Shown here: positions 1 to 5,129 of the stretch, in pieces
Layout of the letters: each line of letters opens with the position of its first letter
Position numbering within the stretch: position 1 is the first letter of the stretch
Assembly: GCA_025351035.1 (NCBI GenBank)
Contig: JANXWT010000359.1
Span: 1-5,129 of the forward strand
Source of the DNA: Opitutia bacterium
Lineage (GTDB): Bacteria; Verrucomicrobiota; Verrucomicrobiia; Opitutales; Opitutaceae
Reading direction: 5' to 3'
Length of the DNA: 5,129 nucleotides
Notes under the pieces: generated by a model
The model's input: only the letters and a program-made list of their open reading frames with translations
Told to the model about the DNA's origin: nothing
Databases searched by the model: none
Position numbers and translations under genes: made by a program

Positions 1-882
1 GGTTGGATCCAGAACACCAACAACTGGCCGTTCTCCGCCGCCGGCGCATTCAGCCCGCGGCCGCAGGATTATCCGGCCTACATGTCGGTCAAACCCGAGA
101 ACGCCCGCGGCATCCACGCCGTGCGCGTGCTCGAGAACCACAAGGGCTTCACCCTCGATAACCTCATCGCCACCGCTTACGACAGCCGCCTCACGGCGTT
201 CGAGACGCTGTTGCCCGCGCTGTTCAAAGCCTACGACGACACCCCCGGCGCCGACCCGCGCAAAATTGCCGTCGCCGAGCAGATTGCCGTGCTCCGCGCG
301 TGGGATCTCCGTTCTTCGGTCGACTCCGTGCCGACGTCGCTCGCGATCTACTGGGCGCAGGACCTGACCGACCGCGTGACTGACGCCGCGAAAAAGAAAG
401 GCGTTCCCGTGCACGACTACATCGCCTTCGAGACGACGAAACCCGAGCGACTCGAAGCTCTCGCGCGCGCCGCAGCGAAATTGCAGAAGGATTTCGGCCA
501 ATGGAAAACGCCGTGGGGCGAGATCAACCGCTTCCAGCGTCTCAGCGGCGCGGTCGACGCGAAGTTCGATGACGACAAGCCCAGCCTGCCGATCGGCTTC
601 ACGGCGTCGGTCTGGGGTTCGCTCGCTGCCTTCGGCCTGGATACGCCCACACCGACCCGGAAAATCTACGGCACGAAGGGCAACAGCTTCGTCGCCGTCG
701 TGGAGTTCGGCCCGCGCCTGAAAGCCAAGAGCCTGCTCGCCGGCGGCGAGAGTGGCGATCCTGCGTCGCCTCATTTCTACGATCAGACCGAGCGTTACTC
801 GAAGGGTCAGTTCAAGGATGTGCTCTTCTACCGCGAAGACATCGAGCAGCACCTCGAGCGGAAATATCATCCCGGCGAGTGA
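1..882 (+). CDS. Penicillin acylase family protein (peptidase S45, Ntn hydrolase), C-terminal part
   Basis: The frame is open from base 1 to a TGA at 880-882, giving 293 codons; the true start and the catalytic N-terminal serine of the beta subunit lie upstream of the window. The first visible residues, GWIQNTNNWPFS, match the family's conserved QNxN segment in the beta chain. Near the end, bases 742-786 encode GGESGDPASPHFYDQ, the typical C-terminal S45 signature (G-x-SG-x-x-x-SPH-x-x-DQ), followed by a Tyr/Lys-rich stretch and a final acidic/basic helix. Known members are secreted or periplasmic, are cleaved autocatalytically into two chains, and hydrolyse amide bonds of beta-lactams, N-acyl-homoserine lactones or other acylated compounds. 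The substrate cannot be decided from this fragment. The internal ATG at 82 is not the start, because family homology continues upstream of it. The stop overlaps the next gene, suggesting co-transcription. Confidence 0.9.
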   Translation, partial: GWIQNTNNWPFSAAGAFSPRPQDYPAYMSVKPENARGIHAVRVLENHKGFTLDNLIATAYDSRLTAFETLLPALFKAYDDTPGADPRKIAVAEQIAVLRAWDLRSSVDSVPTSLAIYWAQDLTDRVTDAAKKKGVPVHDYIAFETTKPERLEALARAAAKLQKDFGQWKTPWGEINRFQRLSGAVDAKFDDDKPSLPIGFTASVWGSLAAFGLDTPTPTRKIYGTKGNSFVAVVEFGPRLKAKSLLAGGESGDPASPHFYDQTERYSKGQFKDVLFYREDIEQHLERKYHPGE

Positions 883-1187
883 ACACGCCCGCCATGCCGC
901 TCATCGTTGCCGCCGCGAGTTTGATTCCGGGCAGCGACGCGTTGCTCGCCGTCGGCGTCACGCTCGTCGTGCTCGGCGTCGTGCTGCGTGGCTTTCACCA
1001 GAGCAACCAGCGCACGCAATCGCAGCGCACGCTGACCGAGCGCTTCTCCCGCGTCGCCGGCCAACCGGAAACACCCGGCATCGCAGCCGCAAGTCCGCCC
1101 CGGCTCGTCCGCCATCTCCCGTTGCTCTACCGCAGCATGTTTCTGCTCGGCGTGGCGATGACGTTGGCCGGACTGCTCCGCCGATAA
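879..1187 (+). CDS. Small two-helix membrane protein, unknown function
   Basis: I do not recognise a family. The 102 residues (from GTG 879) contain two hydrophobic segments, about residues 20-39 (DALLAVGVTLVVLGVVLRGF) and 82-100 (LLYRSMFLLGVAMTLAGLL). They are separated by a polar, Gln/Arg/Ser-rich linker of about 40 residues. The protein ends in Arg-Arg just after the second helix. Third codon positions are strongly G/C, as in the neighbouring genes, which supports real coding. GTG 879 overlaps the acylase stop by 4 bases (GTGA); an in-frame ATG at 894 would give 97 residues and is a reasonable alternative, since neither start has a Shine-Dalgarno sequence. Positive residues in the linker and at the C terminus make a simple orientation call unreliable. 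The overlap suggests coupling to the acylase gene, but nothing shows a shared function. Confidence 0.65.
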   Translation: MNTPAMPLIVAAASLIPGSDALLAVGVTLVVLGVVLRGFHQSNQRTQSQRTLTERFSRVAGQPETPGIAAASPPRLVRHLPLLYRSMFLLGVAMTLAGLLRR

Positions 1188-1203
1188 AATTCGCGCGCGT
1201 TGC

Positions 1204-1614
1204 TCACCAACCGTCCAGCCCGCGCCCGCGGGCTGACTTGATCTTCGCGCGGTGTTTCTTGCTCTCGATCATCCGCGCTTTCTGGCCGCGGGACTTCTGG
1301 CGCTTCTGCCGTCGGGCCAACTCGCGTTCGGCCTGCGCTTGATTCGCGGCCGATTTCTGTTGCCACTCCAGTTTGTCCGCCAATTCGGTCCACGCCAGCA
1401 GCCGGTTGACCGTTTGCGAGCGCTCGCGCTGGCAGCGCACCTCAATCCCCGTCGGCCCGTGCCGCAGCCAGACGGTGGAGGAGGTTTTGTTGATCTTTTG
1501 GCCGCCCGCGCCGGTGCCGCGCACAAAGCGTTCCTCCACCTCACCCGGCCGCACGCCGAGGGAGACAAATCGCGCCCGCAGCGGCGCTCCAACGATGTCG
1601 GGGAATTCGGCCAT
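1204..1614 (-). CDS. Release-factor-like peptidyl-tRNA hydrolase (RF-1 domain, GGQ), probable ribosome rescue factor
   Basis: The 136-residue protein is essentially the catalytic domain of class I release factors. Residues 33-50 read GTGAGGQKINKTSSTVWL, with the GGQ loop at 37-39 that promotes peptidyl-tRNA hydrolysis in the ribosomal A/P site. The family's TG-x-x-V-x-C-Q-x-ERSQ-x-x-NR block follows at 55-71. Residues 72-100 look helical, and 101-131 form a highly basic tail (many Arg/Lys). The stop-codon recognition domains of RF1/RF2 are absent and total length is close to ArfB (about 140 residues), so codon-independent rescue of stalled ribosomes is the likely role, with the tail probably probing the empty mRNA channel. 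The ERSQ block directly follows TG-IEV without the helical insertion I recall in E. coli ArfB, so it looks closer to the MTRFR/C12orf65-like branch. The ATG at 1614-1612 has no clear Shine-Dalgarno sequence. Monocistronic, convergent with the small membrane gene. Confidence 0.9.
   Translation of the reverse strand: MAEFPDIVGAPLRARFVSLGVRPGEVEERFVRGTGAGGQKINKTSSTVWLRHGPTGIEVRCQRERSQTVNRLLAWTELADKLEWQQKSAANQAQAERELARRQKRQKSRGQKARMIESKKHRAKIKSARGRGLDGW
1216..1235. other. GC hairpin at the convergent gene ends
   Basis: A perfect inverted repeat, CAGCCCGCG at 1216-1224 and CGCGGGCTG at 1227-1235, has only two bases between the arms; as RNA the loop would open to about six. It lies 29 bases after the small membrane gene's stop and inside the last codons of the release-factor-like gene. 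It could slow or end transcription coming from the left, but no U-tract follows on either strand, so I do not call an intrinsic terminator. It may simply reflect the Arg/Gly codons of the basic tail. Confidence 0.3.
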
Positions 1615-1753
1615 GTTTCGCTCGGCAAAGTGAAACCATTGCCCGCCCCCACAGTCAAATCAACCCCTGCTTCCGGGTGTCCATCTTGGCCTTGGAGCAG
1701 GTTGTCCATCGGCACTTGTCACGCGTCACCCTCCTCTCTTCAATCTTCCCCTT
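1615..1753. promoter_or_regulatory. Divergent intergenic region with a candidate moxR promoter
   Basis: These 139 bases separate the minus-strand release-factor-like gene from the plus-strand MoxR gene and should hold both promoters. On the + strand, TTGTCA at 1716-1721 and TTCAAT at 1739-1744 are separated by exactly 17 bases and match the sigma-70 consensus at 5/6 and 4/6. Transcription from it would begin around 1751, almost at the moxR ATG (1754), implying a leaderless or near-leaderless mRNA. A short direct repeat, GTCAC-GC-GTCAC (1718-1729), overlaps the -35 and spacer and might be an operator half-site pair, though this is speculative. Bases 1729-1753 are almost all pyrimidines. On the - strand a TTGACT at 1658-1653 has no convincing -10 partner. 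Confidence 0.35.
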
Positions 1754-2728
1754 ATGATCAATGGCCCTACTTGGTCCCGCAAACTTAGCGCTGAAATCGG
1801 CAAAGCCGTCATCGGCCAGGACGCCGTCGTCGAACGCATGCTCGTCGCGCTCCTCGCCAACGGCCACGTGCTCCTCGAGGGCATGCCGGGCCTCGCGAAG
1901 ACGCTCCTCATCCGGTCACTCGGCACCGCGATGGGCGTCCAGTTCGAGCGCATCCAGTTCACGCCCGACCTCCTCCCGAGCGACGTCGTCGGCACGATGA
2001 TTTTCTCGCCGAAGGACGGTGCGTTCAGCACGCACAAGGGCCCGATTTTCGCCAACCTCGTCCTCGCCGACGAAATCAACCGCGCCCCGGCCAAGGTTCA
2101 GTCCGCGCTCCTCGAAGCCATGCAGGAACGCCAAGTGACCATCGGCGGCAGCTCGCACAAGTTGCCGCGCCCGTTCTTCGTCATGGCGACGCAGAATCCC
2201 ATCGAGCAGGAAGGCACCTACGCGCTCCCCGAGGCACAGACCGACCGCTTCCTTTTCAAGCTGATCGTCGATTATCCGTCCGCCGCCGAGGAATCTTCGA
2301 TGATGCAGATGTGGGGTCAGGTCACCAAGCAGCCCGAGCTCGTGCCCGTCTCCAGCGGCGAAGAACTCCTCTCGCTCCGCACCCAAGTGGACGCCATCCA
2401 CGTCTCCGCCGGCGTGCAGGCCTACATCCTCTCGCTCGTGCGCGGCACACGTGAACTCGCCTCGCAGGCCGAGAATCCCACCGGCGCCAAGCGTCTCCTC
2501 AACTTCGGCGCGTCACCCCGCGCTTCGCTCGCCCTCTACCAAGCCGGCAAGGGCCTCGCGTGGCTCCGCGGCGGCGATTACCTCTCGCCCGCCCTCGTGC
2601 AGGAAATTTTCTGCGATGCCCTCCGCCACCGCGTCGGCCTGACCTACGAGGCCGAGGCCGAGGAAATGACCGCCGACAAGATCCTCTCCAAGGTCCTCGA
2701 ACGCACTCCGATCCCGGCAAACGTCTGA
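1754..2728 (+). CDS. moxR: MoxR-family AAA+ ATPase
   Basis: A 324-residue cytoplasmic ATPase with the complete MoxR (AAA_3) motif set. Walker A is GMPGLAKT at 43-50, after the family's IGQDAVVERMLVALLANGHVLLEG lead-in (20-43, read as separate blocks). Walker B is LVLADEINR at 102-110, with catalytic DE at 106-107. Sensor 1 lies in ATQNP (145-149), the arginine finger in EAQTDRF (R165), and sensor 2 in GASPRA (R256, 252-257) within the C-terminal lid domain. All key residues are present, so it should bind and hydrolyse ATP, probably as a hexamer. In studied relatives MoxR acts with VWA-domain proteins as a chaperone-like or metal-insertion ATPase; here the DUF58 and two VWA genes directly downstream are the obvious partners. 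The start at 1754 gives normal family length and leaves only about 19 residues before the first motif. It has no Shine-Dalgarno sequence. First gene of the operon. Confidence 0.96.
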   Translation: MINGPTWSRKLSAEIGKAVIGQDAVVERMLVALLANGHVLLEGMPGLAKTLLIRSLGTAMGVQFERIQFTPDLLPSDVVGTMIFSPKDGAFSTHKGPIFANLVLADEINRAPAKVQSALLEAMQERQVTIGGSSHKLPRPFFVMATQNPIEQEGTYALPEAQTDRFLFKLIVDYPSAAEESSMMQMWGQVTKQPELVPVSSGEELLSLRTQVDAIHVSAGVQAYILSLVRGTRELASQAENPTGAKRLLNFGASPRASLALYQAGKGLAWLRGGDYLSPALVQEIFCDALRHRVGLTYEAEAEEMTADKILSKVLERTPIPANV

Positions 2729-2738
2729 CAATTGCACT

Positions 2739-2792
2739 GGTAGGGCGGACTCGCCGAGTCCGCCGCGGCGCACCGAGCCGGTGCGCCCTACC
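2739..2792. repeat. Bipartite palindromic element between moxR and the DUF58 gene
   Basis: The 54 bases have the layout GGTAG, 21-base perfect palindrome, GC, 21-base perfect palindrome, CTACC. The left palindrome (2744-2764) has arms GGCGGACTCG and CGAGTCCGCC around one central C. The right one (2767-2787) has arms GGCGCACCG and CGGTGCGCC around AGC. The outer GGTAG (2739-2743) and CTACC (2788-2792) pair as well, so each strand can fold as a two-armed, three-way junction. It fills most of the 78-base gap between the moxR stop and the DUF58 start. Its symmetry is what one expects from a dispersed REP/MITE-like repeat, and it resembles palindromes I recall from Opitutus-type genomes; copy number cannot be seen here. 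Within a polycistronic mRNA it could stabilise upstream moxR RNA or cause partial termination; no U-tract follows. Confidence 0.85.
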
Positions 2793-2806
2793 CAAGAAAA
2801 CTTTCC

Positions 2807-3724
2807 ATGGCCTCTCCCATCACCGAGCACACCAAACTGGTCACGTCGCAGCTCGCGCTGTTGCGCCAGCTCGAGTGGCGCGTGCGGCACGCGGTGGAGA
2901 ACGTCCTCAGCGGCGAATACCGCTCGGCCTTCCGCGGCCGCGGCATGGAGTTCGACCAGGTCGTCAAATACACTTTCGGCGACGATGTGCGCGACATCGA
3001 CTGGAACGTCACCGCGCGCCTCGGCGAACCTTACCGCAAAAAATTCATCGAGGAACGCGAGGTCTCGCTGCTGCTTGTGTTCGAAGACAGTGTCAGCCTG
3101 CAGTTCGGTTCCGGCGCGCAATCGAAACGCGAAGCGCTGCTCGAACTCGCGGGCCTCGTCATGATGCTCGGCGCCGTCAACCGCGACCGCGTCGGTTTTC
3201 TTCACGCCTCGCCCGAAGGCTACACACTCAAGGAACCCGTGCGCGGCCGCGGTCCGATCATGCACGCCGCCGCCACGCTGCTCGGCAAAATGCCGCCGGC
3301 CCTCGAAGCCGCGCCCGAAGGCGACTTCGTGCCGTGGCGCCTCCTCGCTCACGCCGCCCCGCGCCACAGTATTTTGATCTGGCTCGGCGATTTCCCGCCG
3401 CGCATTTCGCCTGAAGGCTGGTCCGTCCTCTCGCGCCGCTACCAGCCGATGGGCTTCCGCGTCGACGACCCGTGGGAACGCGAGTTGCCGTTCGACCGCG
3501 TGCTCACGACCTACGATCCGGTCGCCGGCCGGCTCGTGTCGCTCAATGGCGCTTCGTCCTCCCAACGCGCGGCCCACGCCGCGTGGACGCAACAGCGCGA
3601 CGACGCCTTCAAGGCGATTTTCCCCGACCCGCTCAGCCGTCTCGTCGTCAGCACCGACCAACCGCGCCTCGAAGCGCTCGTGAAATTTTTCCACGCCCGC
3701 ATGTTCGCGGGCAACCGCCGCTGA
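2807..3724 (+). CDS. DUF58 domain protein of a MoxR/Bat operon
   Basis: The 305-residue protein has no signal peptide or membrane helix and is predicted to be cytoplasmic. The DUF58 signature is clear at residues 44-85: GRGMEFDQVVKYTFGDD, then VRDIDWNVTAR, then EPYRKKFIEEREV. Beyond it lies a VWA-like fold. The position that in most members reads DxSxS (metal-ion-dependent adhesion site, MIDAS) is here E93-D94-S95-V96-S97 (EDSVSLQFG), so the first Asp is Glu; GAA is unambiguous in the DNA. The rest, through ILIWLGDF around 188-195, follows the usual pattern. Proteins of this family almost always sit directly after a MoxR ATPase and before VWA genes, as here, but their biochemical role is unproven. 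The start at 2807 follows the palindromic element, with no Shine-Dalgarno sequence. The stop TGA (3722-3724) shares its A with the next gene's ATG. Confidence 0.93.
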   Translation: MASPITEHTKLVTSQLALLRQLEWRVRHAVENVLSGEYRSAFRGRGMEFDQVVKYTFGDDVRDIDWNVTARLGEPYRKKFIEEREVSLLLVFEDSVSLQFGSGAQSKREALLELAGLVMMLGAVNRDRVGFLHASPEGYTLKEPVRGRGPIMHAAATLLGKMPPALEAAPEGDFVPWRLLAHAAPRHSILIWLGDFPPRISPEGWSVLSRRYQPMGFRVDDPWERELPFDRVLTTYDPVAGRLVSLNGASSSQRAAHAAWTQQRDDAFKAIFPDPLSRLVVSTDQPRLEALVKFFHARMFAGNRR

Positions 3725-4794
3725 TGACGCTCACCGATTACCAGTTCCACGATCCGCTCTGGCTGCTCGCGCTGCTGCTGATTCCGCTCGCCATGTGGGT
3801 GCGCGGCCGCCGCGGCGCGCCGGTGTTCATCGTCCCCTACGCCGCCGCTTGGCACAAACCCTCGCTCATCCCCACCTCGCGCTGGCCCGCCCTGTTCGCC
3901 GGCGCCGGCCTCGCGCTGCTTATTATCGCCCTCGCCCGCCCGCAGATTGTCGAGGACAAGCGCGAAGTGAAACAAAAGGGCTACGACCTTATGCTCTCCA
4001 TCGACCTTTCCGGTTCGATGCTCGCCGAGGACTACGAACGCGATGGCGAGCGCATCAACCGCCTCCAGGCGATCAAGCCCGTCATCAGCGCCTTCATCAA
4101 CCGTCGCACGAGTGACCGCATCGGCGTCGTGCTGTTCTCCGGCCGCGCCTACACGATGGCACCGCTCACCTTCGACCACGACTGGCTCGCGCGCCAGATC
4201 GAGCGCCTGAAGATCGGCCTGATCGAGGACGGCACCGCCATCGGCGACGGCCTCGGCATCGCGCTCACCCGTCTTGAGCAGGCCGGACGCGAAACCGGCA
4301 ACCAGCGCAAAGGCGCGTTCGTCGTCCTCCTCACCGACGGCGCCAACAACCGTGGCGTGCTCACGCCCGAGCAGGCGACCGCCATTGCCAAGTCCCGCAG
4401 CGTCCCCGTCTACACCGTCGGCGCCGGCCGCGACGGCCTCGTGCCGATGCCGGTGTTCGACGACAACGGCCAGAAGATCGGTTATCGCCGCGCCATCTCC
4501 GATCTCGACGAAAACGCGCTGCACGTCATCTCCGACGAGACCGGCGGAAAATTTTTCCGCGCCGCCGATTCCGACACGATTGAAAAGGCTTTCGCCGCGA
4601 TCGACAAGGCGCAGAAAATCGAGTTCACCGCCAAGTCCTACCTGCTGACGACCGAGCTCTTCCTCTACTTCGCCGTGCCCGGCGCCGCACTGCTCTTCCT
4701 CGGCGCGCTCTTCGCGCTGCCACCGGCGTTGCCGTTCCGCCGCAAGGCTAGGACGGCAAATCGCACTGCTGCCGCCGCAACCAAAGCCTCATGA
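3724..4794 (+). CDS. batA: VWA-domain membrane protein, BatA-like
   Basis: A 356-residue protein with three membrane helices at about 11-26, 55-71 and 313-333, and a von Willebrand factor A domain between the second and third. The MIDAS is complete: DLSGSM (D94, S96, S98), T171 in DGTAIGDG, and D205 in LLTDGANN, so it should bind a divalent metal. The ALARPQ motif (69-74) just before the VWA domain is typical of Bat proteins. Arg-rich RGRR (27-30) and RRKAR after the last helix suggest these ends are cytoplasmic and the VWA domain is periplasmic (positive-inside rule; inference). The frame is open back to 3472, but ATG 3724 is chosen because it gives the canonical N terminus (FHDPLWLLALL) and overlaps the DUF58 stop by one base (TGATG). 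Bat operons are linked to aerotolerance in Bacteroides and to stress or envelope functions elsewhere; the exact role here is unknown. Confidence 0.93.
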   Translation: MTLTDYQFHDPLWLLALLLIPLAMWVRGRRGAPVFIVPYAAAWHKPSLIPTSRWPALFAGAGLALLIIALARPQIVEDKREVKQKGYDLMLSIDLSGSMLAEDYERDGERINRLQAIKPVISAFINRRTSDRIGVVLFSGRAYTMAPLTFDHDWLARQIERLKIGLIEDGTAIGDGLGIALTRLEQAGRETGNQRKGAFVVLLTDGANNRGVLTPEQATAIAKSRSVPVYTVGAGRDGLVPMPVFDDNGQKIGYRRAISDLDENALHVISDETGGKFFRAADSDTIEKAFAAIDKAQKIEFTAKSYLLTTELFLYFAVPGAALLFLGALFALPPALPFRRKARTANRTAAAATKAS

Positions 4795-5129
4795 GCTTCC
4801 ACTCGCCGCATCTTCTCTGGCTGCTCGTGCCGCTTGCCCTCCTTTTCTCATGGGAACTTGCGCGGCACACCGTGAATGCGGTCGTCACGTGGCCGAAGAT
4901 CGCGCGCGCGTGGGCCGGCGCCTTCGACGTCTCCCTCGGCACCAAGCACACGACCGCCGAGACGCGCCCGCGGATCTGGCTCTGGTTCGGCCTCGCGTTC
5001 TGCATCGTCGCGCTCGCCCGCCCGCAATGGGGCATCATCGAGGAGCAGGTGTTCGACCAGTCGCGCGAAGTGCTCATCGCCGTCGATCTCTCGAAGTCCA
5101 TGCTCGCGCAGGACGTGAAGCCTTCGCGC
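4791..5129 (+). CDS. batB: VWA-domain membrane protein, BatB-like, N-terminal part
   Basis: The frame starts at ATG 4791, overlapping the previous stop by four bases (ATGA), and is open to the window end, giving 113 codons without a stop. It repeats the BatA architecture: a first helix at about 7-21 (HLLWLLVPLALLFSW), a second at about 62-76 ending in the same ALARPQ motif (74-79), then the beginning of a VWA domain with the MIDAS DLSKSM (D99, S101, S103). It is therefore a paralogue of the upstream protein, as in classical batA-batB pairs. BatB members often end in, or are followed by, TPR segments; that part lies outside the window. The remaining MIDAS residues cannot be checked. Tight overlap implies translational coupling and near-equal production of the two VWA proteins. 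No Shine-Dalgarno sequence precedes the start. Confidence 0.88.
   Translation, partial: MSFHSPHLLWLLVPLALLFSWELARHTVNAVVTWPKIARAWAGAFDVSLGTKHTTAETRPRIWLWFGLAFCIVALARPQWGIIEEQVFDQSREVLIAVDLSKSMLAQDVKPSR

Noticed and set aside
1630..1658. Minus-strand promoter TTGACT (1658-1653) with TTTCAC (1635-1630) for the release-factor-like gene
   Set aside because: The -10 matches only three of six bases, and the spacer is G-rich; not better than chance in this sequence.
1269..1737. AGGAGGG on the minus strand near 1737-1731, followed by a GTG-started open frame at 1715
   Set aside because: The spacing of about 13 bases is too long, the frame runs through the release-factor-like gene in the wrong phase, and the product is Arg/Ser/Pro-rich with no motif. 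The purine run is just the complement of the moxR pyrimidine tract.
1252..1788. 178-codon plus-strand open frame across the release-factor-like gene and the intergenic region
   Set aside because: It is antisense to a clear GGQ-domain gene, runs into the moxR start in another frame, and shows no recognisable domain.
2513..3694. 393-codon open frame on the minus strand opposite the moxR end and DUF58 gene
   Set aside because: It is antisense to a confident DUF58 gene, spans the palindromic element, and has His/Arg/Glu/Ala-rich low-information composition. In GC-rich coding DNA, antisense stops (TTA, CTA, TCA on the sense strand) are rare, so long shadows are expected.
3472..3723. 84-codon N-terminal extension of the BatA frame
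   Set aside because: It lies within the DUF58 gene in another frame, is Arg/Pro-rich, and would remove the normal N-terminal membrane helix from the protein start. ATG 3724 fits the family and the overlap pattern.
3511..4524. 337-codon open frame on the minus strand opposite batA
   Set aside because: Same shadow effect; the sense strand encodes a VWA protein with a complete MIDAS, and the antisense product shows no motif.

Overview
The window is GC-rich DNA with strongly G/C-biased third codon positions and tightly packed genes. Gene content, codon style and a bipartite palindrome resembling repeats I associate with Opitutus-type genomes suggest a GC-rich Gram-negative bacterium, possibly Verrucomicrobiota (Opitutales-like). 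That placement is inference; there is no rRNA or other phylogenetic marker here.

Left part (1-1187, + strand): the C-terminal 293 codons of a penicillin-acylase-family (Ntn hydrolase, S45) enzyme, whose stop overlaps the start of a small two-helix membrane protein of unknown function. Middle (1204-1614, - strand): a compact release-factor-like protein with a GGQ catalytic loop and a basic tail but no stop-codon-reading domains, so a likely ribosome-rescue hydrolase. It converges on the small membrane gene and diverges from the next block across a 139-base intergenic region.

Right part (1754-5129, + strand): the front of a MoxR/Bat operon. In order it holds a MoxR AAA+ ATPase, a soluble DUF58 protein, a membrane-anchored VWA protein (BatA-like), and the first 113 codons of a second one (BatB-like) that runs off the window. 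The last three genes are joined by 1- and 4-base stop/start overlaps. The ATPase is separated from the DUF58 gene by a 54-base element of two perfect 21-base palindromes flanked by GGTAG/CTACC. In characterised relatives, MoxR ATPases are thought to act chaperone-like on VWA partners, and Bat proteins are linked to stress or oxygen tolerance and envelope integrity. The substrate here cannot be read from the sequence.

I see no CRISPR array, tRNA, rRNA, transposase or attachment site. Most genes are recognised families in a known arrangement. The least ordinary points are the palindromic element inside the operon, an Asp-to-Glu change in the DUF58 metal-site motif, and the lack of Shine-Dalgarno sequences before all six starts in the window.
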